64,000 bases of DNA, taken from Auricularia sp. M13. Its lineage: Eukaryota > Basidiomycota > Agaricomycetes > Auriculariales > Auriculariaceae. The DNA lies in contig CM073197.1 in NCBI GenBank assembly GCA_037042915.1, positions 3,658,001 through 3,722,000 of the forward strand, read 5' to 3'. Under the pieces are notes generated by a model that saw nothing but the letters and a program-made list of their open reading frames with translations, was not told where the DNA came from and did no database searches. Positions 21,717-32,677 of this stretch are shown piece by piece. Each line of letters starts with the position of its first letter. The stretch's first letter is position 1. A program made the position numbers and the translations under genes.

Positions 21717-22636
21717 TCAAAACACGAGCGCGAGGCTAAGGGCGAGCAGAGCGGCGAGTCCGGCGGCAGGGCGCACGCCAATCGCGCCGTTGGTGCCGTC
21801 CTCGCCCGAGTCAGGGCTGCCGTCACCGGGGAACGTCGGGGCGTCGCTGGGCGCCTGTGGGATTCCCGCGACGGGGGTCGTGGACGTCGGCTGAGTCAGA
21901 GGTGTCGTCGCCGCGCCGCTCGAGCTGAGGGTCGCGTTCGGAACTTGACGAACACCGTATGAATATCGAAGGAAATAGTAGCGAAGCGAGAGAACATACT
22001 GCGGGTTTCCTCGATTTTGAACGGGCTGGAGGTGAATAGCACCTCATTGGCGTTGCTGGACGCAAATAATTAGTACGATGTAGATCGCTGTCAGCGCGGG
22101 ACAAGGGCGTACCCGACGGGGTGCGCCACGATGGTGTAGTTTCCACTGAAAGCACCAACACGTGTCAGCAGCACATGGCGAATAGGACGAAGACTTTGGG
22201 GTTCACCCTTCGGGTACCGCAGGAAGGTTGAAGGTGATCTTGCCGTCTGCAGTCGTCACACTGTCCAGGACATTCAGCGACCTAACATTGCAGGCGAACG
22301 TAAGCGGTTGATCCCATGTAACAAAAAACGGCAGTGCGCACCCGCCAGAAAGGCTCTTCGGGTTCAGCAAGTCGACGGAGAAGGTCGGCGGGTCGCCTGG
22401 GACGGACGTCCAGGTGAGCGTGTTGAAGTCCGAATCTGCCAGCAGAAAATTCAGCAGCAGCAGCAGCAGGCTTGACGACAGCGGGGCGCACCGTTCCAGA
22501 CCCCGGGCTGTTCAAGGGTAAGGCCGTTGACGATGGCAGCCGGGAAAGCAGCAATGAGGCTACAGTATTTGGTGCGTGAGCTCAGCGTAGGCGGCATTAT
22601 ACTGCTTGAAAGCACGCACGCGACGATGGGCAGCAT
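21717..22636 (-). CDS. Kre9/Knh1-like GPI-anchored wall protein
   Basis: Seven short exons (22636-22620, 22559-22492, 22435-22342, 22281-22207, 22145-22113, 22055-22000, 21943-21717) give 189 aa. Layout: signal peptide (MLPIVALIAAFPAAIVNG), a beta-sandwich domain typical of the Ser/Thr-rich Kre9/Knh1 N-terminal family (LTLEQPG ... TLTWTSVPGDPPTFSVDL ... GNYTIVAHPVGN), a Ser/Thr/Pro linker, and a C-terminal hydrophobic tail (LAALLALSLALVF) preceded by small residues, i.e. a GPI signal. In yeast such proteins help cell-wall beta-1,6-glucan assembly; here the role is inferred from the domain only. The very first exon is 17 nt. Confidence 0.8.
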
Positions 22637-23301
22637 GGTGTGAGCTCAGGTAAGGAGTGACGGCAGCAATTCGGCTGGCTAGCTTTCACGGCGACGGGGA
22701 GCAAGAAAAGATGCGGGACCTGTTGTCGGACTGACCGGCGCTCTGCACCGACATGTGCGCAGCACCGCCACGTACCCCATCCTGGCCAAATCGGGCGGCG
22801 AAAACAAAGCTTATTTCAGGGCGCCTTGCCTCTGCAACCGCGGGGCAGAGCGCAGCGGAAAGTATCAGGTATACGGCGAGTTTCAAGTAACTAACACTCA
22901 GCGACTTTGTCACAGCGAGGGCTGGAGGAGAACACTCAGGGGCTAAAGCGATATGGCGACATGATTGCCTGCTCATTTGATTCTGCGCTGAAATTGGTAG
23001 TAGTACACTTTCGGTTTGCAACGTTACAGACGACTCGGAGGGCGAACCGGTGCGAGTCAGATGGCATGTCAGAAAAACCTGAGAAAGTTCCCAATGAACA
23101 CATCAACCACAATGCAATGTAACGAAGTTATAATTTACCTTCAGAAGATTGTAATGGGTTGTAACGAAGTGCCCGACATGTTGCAACAGTTGCTCGGCGA
23201 TTATGATTGTCGCATTGCATGGGCCGTCCGTTGCAACAAACCAGCGGTATGCTACAACACGTTATGTTGCAATTATAACACTTGCCAAAAATTGTAGGTA
23301 A
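22637..23301. other. 3' subterminal region of the Plavaka element
   Basis: No coding content. AT-richer than its surroundings, with several copies of the palindrome GTTGCAAC and near-copies (about 23019, 23178, 23229, 23268), as often seen in subterminal repeats of CACTA-type transposons. The exact element end was not found. Confidence 0.4.
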
Positions 23302-26300
23302 TTACAGGCCATTCAAGCGCAGGAACATGTCTCCGTCAACATCATCAATCAAGTAGTGAGTTTGCGGACGCTTTGATCCATACGCTGGACACATAAGTGC
23401 ACCGCGGAAGACATCGTCGAGCGAGATTAAGGAGAGCTTTGACTCCTCATCGAAGACCTCGCAGCCATCCCAGACAGTGTGTGGGTGCCACTTCGAATCT
23501 GAAAACACCGTCACAGCTGCCATGTCAATTGTCTCTTTTGTAGAGAGTCTGCAGCGCAGGAGTGAGTGAAGGCGTGCGAAGGCCAAATCTCCCTCAGAGT
23601 CATTGAAAATCACGCAGTCGTTCCGTGAATGACCGTGAAACTCTGGGCTGCAGTGGAGGATATCGTGCCCAAGGCGAAGGTCGTCCTGCGACTGGTAGTA
23701 GATGTGCACACACTTGTAGAATTTAATCTGTAGATCGTAAGTAATTATTCGATTGGGAAACATAAAAAAGCAGACCTCCACAAAAGTATGCCCGCTCAAC
23801 AGATGCCCCAATGACTGGCTGATTGCTGCACGCAAGTGTGAGTTGAAACCCTGGAAGAAGCGGTTGTCGCGGTGAGACTGCTCGAATGTGTATGCGTCAA
23901 GCCAGCCACTTGATGGAGCAGCAAATTTCCAGGCACGAGGTGTGTCTTTCTCCTCCACATCCTCGTCATCATCCTCGTCGAGCAGCACAGCTGCCGCAAT
24001 GCGATCGTTGAGGGCCATCCGAATGAAAGCAACTGCTTCCATATTTGCGTCTTTTTCAGACATCTAGGATTGCATGAATTACGGAATGATTAAGACATTG
24101 GCAGCTCACCTGGTGTTCTGCATTCTTGAAATTTGTCTTCTCGTACTGTGCACGGGCTTCCTGGATGTATGCCTCATTGATGCGCGTGGTCTTGTTGCTG
24201 AGACTACCGGTCTGGCGAATGTCGTCAACAACGTGCGCTGTCATGTGTTGCTTAAGGAAGTCGAATGATTTGCCGTATTTTGCCGTTACGCCCTGCAGGT
24301 CAGCTCAGATTGAATTATATGGGTAAAGCGAACAACTTGCCTTGCAGCATTTCTCATAGGCCGAAATGAAAGTCTTGACAGTCGCTAAACGCGCTTCTGT
24401 CTGACCTTCAAGCCCTGCCATCATGCGGTACTTGGTGTACGCTCTGATGCAATGTATGAGGGGGTCGTCTTTTGGCAAGTACTGCACGATGCATGGCAAG
24501 ATGCACTAATAGGTGGTGGTGGGTGAGAGGGATAATAGAATCAAACAGCGACTGACCTTCAGCAAATCACGATACCAATTTCCATCCGCATACGTAGTCT
24601 CTGTTGCATGCTGGATGTGCTTTAGGCCTCGAAAACGTGGGAATTCCCTCAAACTGATTGGTGAGAAGTCGGCACAGACATGGCTGGAAACACGCACTGC
24701 TGGTTCATCGCATCCTCATGTCCGCCAGCTTTCATCGCATCCTTGACTATCAGCCAGAGATGTTTGCCCCATTTGCCTATGTCATCAAAGTGCAGAATAT
24801 CGTATGACCGTGCGAGATAAGGATCGGAGTTGTGGAAGTCCCAAAGGAATTGCTGCTGATGATGAGAACTTGAAAGCGTACATGCACAAAAACAGAAACA
24901 CACCTCAACATCTTTGAGCCCCCATTCGGTGAGGAAAGCCTCTCTGGCAGTCTTGCCTGCGATCTTCTGAGCATCGGAGTAGATCGCCTTCATCCGCGCA
25001 GACGTCCGCTGCTCAAAGGAGCGACTGATCAGATGCAACTGGTCATCGCGCACAAGGCAGCTTGGGCAGGGGAATTTAGCTGATGCTGCCTTGCAAGCAT
25101 TAAAGAATGCCGATTCCTCAGCATCCATGGACTCAATGAAAAGTCCAGGGTGCAAGACGCGGGTGACTCCATCACCACATCGAACAGTCTGACCGTAGAA
25201 GGATGGGTCTTGCAGTGTGGCAAAGACGTGTGCGTAGACCTTTTGATAGACTCGCATCTTGAACAGTCGGAACTCGGGATCTTTGGCGGCCTTCTCCTCG
25301 GGAAGACCATCAGGATGTTTGACCTGCAGGCGTTAGAAGTATTATTTAATATTATAAAGCGACTCACAACAGGCAGATGCACAATGAGCACACCGCCCCC
25401 ATTTCCAGAGCCATTTCGAATGGGCTCCGGAATCCAGCCAGCACGGAATAGGCTTGGGTAGACAGTCGTGGTTTTTGTCACGTTGCCCTTGTCCGATCAA
25501 ACAATATAAGGGAGATAAACATGCTCGTAGGGATCACGGTCGGGCAGTGTGCTCTGTACAGAAAAATCATGGTGTTGGTCGAGTCCACTGCACGGGGAAT
25601 ATATTGGCTCACCTCAATTTGCCAGCAGCGCAGTGAACTCTTGGGCTCATCGTACCAGATCTCCTCTGTCCCGTTATCGAACAGAATCTTCTTATACGAA
25701 TGCCACTCTGAGACACTAGCCAACACAGGATCCTTTACGAGGCTGAGGATGACTTCCCATGGGTCACGGTAGTCAAAGCCGAAGGAGATGTTACGACCGC
25801 GCCAGTCCTGCGACACTGATCCATGTTGAAACTGTCCAGAGGTCAAAATGTTAATTTACAGCCATATCTAAAACACACCTGGACGACCAGATTTTGTGCG
25901 GCAGCCAAAGCATAATTCAGGTCGCGGTGTGTCCGGAAAGACAGCGCGGAGCCGCCAACTGACCACAGCTTGCGGATGTAACCAAGCTCAATGTCGATGT
26001 CATCTTGAGATTTCTGTGTTTTCGTAGCCTGCTCAGCGAACGTGAAGTCGGCATAGGACTGGAACGGAGCCCAAGGTAGCGCAGCAGAGATCCGTGGGTG
26101 CCGATCAGGGACGTTGCCAGGTGCAGCAGGCATCCCAGCCACTGGGACAATCTTGTCCACCAGCAAACCATGCGGATGGTAGACATACTTGAAATAGCAT
26201 ATGTCTTCCTGGGGAACTGACGACGGTGTTGCCTGAGGCTCATCTGCGGTGCTGTCTGCACCAGCGGAATCAACGGACATGGCACTGGGTGACTGGTAAA

Positions 26301-26514
26301 ATGAGTGAGAATCGGACACAGTATGGAGGCAGAAACCGACTTTGGGAATAAACACTGCAGTGTCCTTGCGCTTAACGCTTGCCGATCCAGTTTGGTGCAC
26401 TGTGTTGGCTGCACGGTGCTTGACCTCGCAGGCAGTGGTATGCATGATGAATCCACGGCGGTACCACCACTTGTCGCAGTACTTGCACCACAGTCGGCGT
26501 TTATCTCCCATTAG
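23302..26514 (-). mobile_element. Plavaka-family (CACTA superfamily) transposase gene, apparently whole
   Basis: A chain of about ten minus-strand exons, each ending at plausible splice sites, covers the full Plavaka layout. It starts with a C2H2-like zinc finger (LWCKYCDKWW, then HTTACEVKHR), then APFQSYADFTFAE and the FRTHRDLNYALAAA block. Next come DWRGRNISFGFDYRDPWEVI and WHSYKKILFDNGTEEIWYDE, the cysteine pair CPSCLVRDDQ, the LWDFHNSDPYLARSYDIL and HFDDIGKWGKHLW transposase core, KYRMMAGLEGQTEARLATV and a C-terminal domain ending RLNGL. I saw no stop or frame break within the exons. Such elements move as DNA. Terminal inverted repeats could not be located, so I cannot say it is mobile. 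Confidence 0.85.
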
Positions 26515-26877
26515 ATGATGTAGAACGATGCTTGTAGCGACACGGAGTGGGACGCGGCACCTGGTTGTTCAGATTCAAGCGGAGCATCAATCGCGTTCAT
26601 CCAGTGCCATGCGTTACCGCACACGGGCAGACACACTATTTGGTGAGCAGCTTGAATATGACACCCGGACGACCAGCTAACAGTGTGGCTTACCCAGGCT
26701 GCCGTCGGACGCGAGAGTGGAGCCTGACCGTTGGGATTTACGTGCACACCGTAGCCGACGGTTAGCAGAAGTGCTTGCAGCCGCACAGCACGGTAAGCGA
26801 GGGGTCTGGGCACGAGCCTGGACCATTTTCTTATGCTATAAAGCACTCTCTGGATCATTGAGCTCTCCCGATTGCCC
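26515..26877. promoter_or_regulatory. Intergenic, promoter of coiled-coil gene
   Basis: Divergent spacer between the transposase ATG and the next gene. A TATAAAG element at about 26838 lies 40 bases before the ATG at 26878. The right end of the transposon should be here but is not identifiable. Confidence 0.4.
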
Positions 26878-28775
26878 ATGTCGACACACAAGAAGGATCC
26901 CGCACCGCGAAAGCCCTCCAAGACGCAGCCAGACGAGCTGATCGTCAATATGGAACGTGTAAGCACAGTGCCTTTGCCACGGAGGGACAAGACAATTTAT
27001 TTACCTGTCTGTAGCGCATGCGGCAGCTCGAGCTCAAGCTCGACGACGCCAATAACACTAACTACGAACTCAGGAACCAGCTCGCATCTTCCAACGTCGA
27101 GCACCACATTGTGCCCGCCCATCGTGCTCATTCACCGGCCGTTTCGCCCGTTCCGGAGAAGAAGCCGCATGTCGCTGATGACCAAGAGCAGCAAGACAAC
27201 CATGCCCGCTCCCAGGGCGGTCTCTTTCTCATCCAACACGAACTATTTCTCTTCGGCGGCAAGCGCCTCTTTCGCCGCCAACTCCGTGCGGATTACCACC
27301 CTGAGCAGCGCTACGACACGCAAGGCTGCGCGGATGGACTCGCGCAGGGCCAGCTGCACGAGATCCAGGCCTTCCTGCCCCTCGATCTCCAGCCGCATAT
27401 GCATGCGGACTGGTTTGCCTCTGCAGTACGGTCTTATTGTCCTTCTTTTCGCCGATTGCTTACTTTGTTTGCAGTTCACAAACGGTTTCAACCACCAACG
27501 CTCGCAAGCCGTGCTCCGCATCCGCACCGTCTGCGCGGCCACGATATTCGGCAAGTACGCGCCGGACATGGTCGACGACGAGCACAAGCAAAAGCTCAAG
27601 TGGCTCATCGGGTACAAGCCCGACGACGCCAACGGGCCGCACTACTCGGTTTTCGACGTCCCGATTCTACACAAGACCGTCGCCGAAGGTTTTCGCAAGG
27701 ACGAGGTCTTCCTTGGGCAGTCCGTGATAATGGTGAGCGCACAGCATCGTTTGTGTCCGTTCTTCTCACTCTGTCATAGGGCTACATGGCGTACACTCGC
27801 GCGCCGAGCGGCCTCAAAGCGTATTTCCTTGGGCGCCCTATCGATCCAAATCCCAAGCAGACTCTCGAAGAGCTGCACGGCATTGATCGCATAACGTCAG
27901 GCGCCATCGCGGGCAGCTCGGTCATGGTATGTCTGTCTGTACAAACGGCCACGGTGTTCTCGCTACTCATGAAACACAGACTCTCTTCGCGCTGTCCACT
28001 GACCACACATTCTACCCCCGTGGCACGAGCACCAAGATCGACTATGCCGATCGCTTCAATCAATACAAATCGTACCTCGACGACGGCCTCAAGACGCGCA
28101 AAGCCTCTGTGATCAACATCTTCCGCGTTTGGAACGAGACGATATTCCCGGAAACCGCGAAACCGCACGTTCCGCGAGTGCTCACCCTGGACTGTGAGCG
28201 GCAAGAGAAGCTCCAGGTCAGGGCAGCATTGGAGGCCGACGAGGAGGTGCCAGCGGCCATCGTACAGGTGCGTAGCGTGTGCATCGATCTTCGTTAGGGT
28301 CTGACCTGCCCGCGCCCAGGTTGACGGCGGCAACATCGATCCTGCGCGCGATGTGCAGGCCGCCATGACCCGCAACCACAGCGCCGCCGTCGAGGAACCG
28401 GGCAGCGGCAGTGGGGACGAGGACGAAGACACCGGCCCCAAGCTGCATTTCGTGCGTCGTGATGACGACGACGAGGAGGACCTCTACAGCACAACTGGTG
28501 CTCCGGCATCCGGCGCACTTGCGGCCAGCATGGATATCGATGACGCAAATTCGTGAGTTCGGTACGCTTTTATTGTTCACCGATTAACCATTCACAGGCA
28601 GCCGTTTTTGGAGCACGCCGCCGCGGCTCGTCGCGGCACAGCGCGCGCAAACGCGTGTACGCGTGTCGTGCCGCCCTCTCCGCCCTCAGAGCCCGGACCG
28701 AGCACAACGAAAGGACCCACCCGCGGCGGCGCTGCTGTCCGCAGGGGCACGCGTCGCAACCGCAACGCGCTCTGA
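26878..28775 (+). CDS. Uncharacterised basidiomycete protein, coiled coil + acidic tail
   Basis: Seven exons (26878-26958, 27015-27425, 27475-27732, 27780-27926, 27980-28267, 28320-28552, 28598-28775) give 531 aa with consistent phase. The N-terminus is basic (MSTHKKDPAPRKPSKTQPDE) followed by a short predicted coiled coil (RMRQLELKLDDANNTNYELR). The centre (LRIRTVCAATIFGKYAPDMV ... DEHKQKLKWLIGYKP ... LGRPIDPNPKQTLEEL) resembles proteins common near transposons in mushroom genomes, but I cannot name the domain. The C-terminal third is strongly acidic (SGSGDEDEDTGPK, DDDDEEDL) and then very basic (RRGTRRNRNAL). The charge layout suggests a nuclear or chromatin protein, as inference only. It begins about 360 bases from the Plavaka transposase, divergently. 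Confidence 0.75.
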
Positions 28776-29575
28776 GCCCTCGACGTCAGTGCTATTCACG
28801 GCGCAGCCAGTCAGCAAACCGCGAACCTTGCGGTCAAACGCGTCATCTTGCAGAGGCCATTTGCTGCAGGTTCCGCGGGTCAGCAAGTCCTAGAAACCGC
28901 TCAATGCTGTAGTTTTACTTTGAGCCACTTCAATACACACCTCCACTCGTGATCAACCTCCTATGACCTTGAATAAGTGGGAGTTGCAAACACCCGGTTT
29001 TTTCCCAGCATACCTATCGAACCGTTGGTTGGATTTAAATCTTAAACACTCAAGAGGCCCTCCGGGAGCGAGACTGGACTGGTGATGAGTATAGCATGCT
29101 GCGCATTGGAGCGGCTGACCTACTAGGATCCGAGTGCTCCGAGTCTAGACAATGTGTGATAGGAATACAGATTGATGATTAGATAGAGCGAGCCAGGATT
29201 AGATTAGATAGACGATAGAATAGCGTACAGTGGCACGAGTCGAGCTGGATAGGCGGGGAGCGAGCGGGAAGCAGGAAGCGGGTCGGGTGGAAAGCGGATA
29301 AGCCTTTTTCGGCTCAGCCGCCTGGCCGGATACGACCGTCACCAAATGTCCATTGCTCGGAATGATTGTGCACCTCACATCGTATACGACCGCGAGTACA
29401 GTAGCAACGGTCATATAATCGACAACACAAGCAACCTCCGAAAGCGTTGAGTCTCTTACGACAGTCACAACGGACCACCGGACTTGTTGCAACGCTTATG
29501 AGACCGTCAAAACAGACGACGCTAAGCTTGCAACGATACCGAAGACGCCCGAATATTGCGATAGATTACAATGCG
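28776..29575. other. Intergenic, possible non-autonomous element at 29310-29575
   Basis: No gene. Bases 29310-29575 are enriched in GTTGCAACG, GCTTGCAACG, GTAGCAACGG and TTACGAC-type words, recalling the subterminal region of the Plavaka element. A small hairpin (GCCTTTTTCGGC) starts the block. Clear terminal repeats were not found. Confidence 0.3.
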
Positions 29576-30639
29576 TTACGTCCCGATGTAACATATCTTA
29601 AAATTTTCCGACACAGAGATGACCTGCTGGCCCTTCCATTCCTCGCCTGGGCCCAGGGTAACCCAGTAGCTCGCCGTTCCAGGCTCCACGCACACAAATC
29701 GTTCCCTGTACGTGCTGTTAGCCGCCAGCCAAACCCCAAGAGCGATGCGTCAATATCATACCATCCTCCGTCCTCCATGTCGCCAATCTTGGCTCCAGCA
29801 TCCTTGCCAGGGTTCCAGACGACGACGTCCTCGAAGCCGAGAGCGCGAACGTCCGCACCACCGCCTTCCCAGCGAACGGTGTACTTGCCGCCAGCGCGCT
29901 TATACACCCTGTCGGTGAACGAGCGGACGTCGACTTCCTGGCGCGTCTCCTTGCCCTCTACGCCTCCAGCAACCTTGTCGATGAACGTGAGGTTTGTGAG
30001 GGGCGCGATTGAGACCGAGGCAGATGGCGCAGCGAGATAGGTGTGCAGGAGGGCCTGGAAGTCAAAGCTCTGTCCGGACGCCGCAGTGTTCTTGACGGTG
30101 AGATCCGTGGTAAGCTGGTGTGCTGCCAGCGTAATCGTGTACGTGAGACTCCATGGGAAGGCGAGCAATGCGTCTATCTCCGGGGTAGGCTTGAGACCTG
30201 CAAGGTATTATTACAGTTAGCCGCGACGTCACGCATGACGCAATGTCTGACCCAGTTGAACGCTGACCCCAGCGCTGGTGTCGAGCACAGTCGAGACATA
30301 GTGCCAGTTTGAGCTGCGCGCAAACCCGTGCTGCGAGAATTTCTGATGCTCTGGGCGCGTCGGGGGGCCGAAGAATGGGAACACGACGGGGATGCCGCCG
30401 CGCACGGGCTTAGAGCCGTCCAAGGCAGCCTTCGAGGAGACGAAGAGGCGCTCCTTTGGTGGAACGTCGTCTCTGCCTTCGCTGGGAGACTTCCAGGAGA
30501 TGATCGTAGCGCCGTAGAGCAGCGCCGTGACTGATGCACCCTGGTACATTTCGTCAGCGAAACATTCATGTCTGACTGAAATAGAGCGTACGTTGGGGTG
30601 CGTCAGGGTTACCTTCGACCCAGTCACTTCTACAGGCAT
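29576..30639 (-). CDS. Glucose-6-phosphate 1-epimerase
   Basis: Three exons (30639-30252, 30197-29762, 29705-29576) give 317 aa. The sequence follows the YMR099C-type hexose-6-phosphate mutarotase family: GASVTALLYGATIISWKSP, LDGSKPVRGGIPVVFPFFG, SQHGFARSSNWHY, the second histidine in LLHTYLAAP, DVVVWNPGKDAGAKIGDM, and the terminal ERFVCVEPGTASYWVTLGPG. These enzymes interconvert the alpha and beta anomers of glucose 6-phosphate in the cytosol, feeding glycolysis and the pentose-phosphate path. Length is normal (about 300 aa). Intron 1 uses a GTCAGA donor, and the frame is correct only if both introns are removed. It is divergent from the gene at 31120. Confidence 0.9.
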
Positions 30640-31119
30640 AATACGATAGCGAGGTTGTTTAGGGCGAGGTTGATCTGAAAGTGAGATAGTAGATGAAAAC
30701 GGAGATGCGGGCCGAGCCGTGCCGCTGTCACCCCGGACGTTCCTTCGCCAAGAATTTTATTGAACCAAACCAAACTTGCCCTGACAATCAGCTCATGCAA
30801 TAGATATAAAATTGAGATACACTGTATGACCTATCTTCTCTTCATGTGTACGGTCGTTCCGCCGTACTCTAACCTTAGTGCTCCGCAAATGAGGACGACC
30901 TCTAGCATTATTGAGAGGATAGTACCATGGAAAAAAGACTGCGAAGATAGTCTGGTATAACACTGTGTTTCCGGGAGTGTACTTTGGTCGTTTATAACCC
31001 GTGGAAACGGGATTATGCCCCCATCCGGAAGCAACTACCACATCCGCGCCTCGTCTTTCCACCACGACCACCACCTCCTCCCCACTTCCATCCAACTAGC
31101 TCTATCACTTACCAGCGTT
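30640..31119. promoter_or_regulatory. Divergent promoter region
   Basis: About 480 bases between the G6P-epimerase start and the start at 31120; AT-richer than flanks, no coding frame. No defined element recognised. Confidence 0.4.
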
Positions 31120-32030
31120 ATGACTCGCGAAAGCTCTCTCCCAGTGCCAGCCACCGGCACCGTCCACCTCTCCTATGGAAAGCAGAAGGTCACGCACCAG
31201 AACCAGTCCATGTCGAAGCCATCGGGTCAGACAGATCGATCCTCATATCGCACGGTAAGATATGAGCTCATGTGCGCTGCAACAGGCTGAGTGTCGTTTA
31301 GTCGCAGCCGAGGTCGCACAGGGAGCCAGGCTTCCCGAGCCGCGCGCTCAGCTCAACGAAGTGCAAGGCGAAGCTACAGTTCTCGCCCATCATGCCAGTC
31401 AACCATCCTCTACGAAGCGCTATCCGGCTATGTACAGGTACAGCGCATGGCAGACGGGGCCCGCGCTGGAGACTCTCCCCCGGCCGGCTAGTGCCTTGAA
31501 CTCCCGCAACACGCACAATACTGCAGAGTACGATCGATTAAGTTCCTCTCGTACCTTCAACTTACTGTTTTCCAGTACCTTGCTGCAGAATGGTGCACCA
31601 CTGCCTACTTTCAGCCCTCGGCCGAGCCCAGCACAGAAGGCCCGCGAGAGTTGGCAACGTCAGTTCGTGGAAGAACAGCTTAGGTGCACGCTCCTCGAGC
31701 TGGCCAGTATTCTTTCTCTGGACGCCATAAACCAGCCTCTCGCCAACGTCCGCCCTGTGGTCAATCAATACCGATCAGCTGCCTTGGTGCTCTGGATGCA
31801 CATGACTGTCAGCGATCTAAAGGGCAAAACGTTCTCGGTACACGATCTCTCGCCGACATATATCTTCGACCATTGGGCGAAGAGCTTGCTCCTCACACGC
31901 GCCGAGCTGAATATCGTTGAGAAGGAGCTGGTGAGCATAAGGAGCCGTGTCCTTCTGGCCAAAGCGCCGTGCTAACTTGAATGCGTTCTTCAGGCTCTCC
32001 TCTCTGCCAAGTGCGGCCTTCAGGCCCACT
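31120..32030 (+). CDS. Putative gene, possibly cyclin-like C-terminus (model unresolved)
   Basis: ATG at 31120 opens MTRESSLPVPATGTVHLSYG and ends at a GTAAGA donor near 31256. A 237-aa open stretch (31262-31975) then contains KARESWQRQFVEEQL, ALVLWMHMTVSDLKGKTFSV, IFDHWAKSLLLTRAELNIVE and, across a last intron, KELALLSAKCGLQAH followed by a stop near 32030. The last part loosely resembles the cyclin box of Pho80/Pcl-type fungal cyclins (residues around a W, then an E-N-E pattern). I could not find one splice pattern that keeps all exons in frame, so middle exon borders are uncertain and the gene could be partly decayed. Confidence 0.4.
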
Positions 32031-32677
32031 GAGCGGCACTCGCATGCCGCACACGTCGTGGTGGAAGTCGCGCCCACTACGACAAGGCTACACTATATGC
32101 ATCTACCCCACGCCAGTACCCGCCGTCTTCGGCATTCGTGCCTACGGCCTTCGACCAGTTACACTCACAGACCTTGACCCTCGCATATCCGAGTGAAACG
32201 ACACTCGCGCGGGCAAGGCAGAGCTGGTCTCTAGCTATCTTCGGACGACAAAGCCTGTGAAGGAAACTCGGACGAGTCGCCCTTCCCCAGTCGCCCGCGC
32301 TGCACCGACCTTATGACTATGCGACTCCAATCAGTGCTTTTACTTCCTCTTCTTCTGACTTGCCGTGATATCCCCCGTCCTCGTCTGCTGATCGCCCACT
32401 GTACAACTCCCCCCCACCCCCCTCCATCCCGGTCTCCCTCAACATACACGACGTCTGAATCTGGTCCACTTTCGAGCTTTCCAAAACCGACGTAAACTCT
32501 TGTACTGCAGCAGGAAATCCTAATGCATTACTTGCTGCGATTCGTCTGAAACAAGGAAAGCTTTACGCGGGATCTATCTCATCTAATCGACTCTGGACCC
32601 GGATCGCCGTGACGCGAATCCTGCTTAAGTCCGCTTCGGAGCGTAATCACCTTTTCCCTCGTCCTCGGTCACTGATA
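32031..32677. promoter_or_regulatory. Intergenic, upstream of DUF7918 gene
   Basis: No coding frame supported; contains a C-rich run near 32405-32440 and pyrimidine-rich DNA before the start codon. Confidence 0.4.

Noticed and set aside
26515-26870. Terminal inverted repeat of the Plavaka element
   Set aside because: Several CACT-beginning words were compared with the left side (near 23,007) but none pair convincingly.
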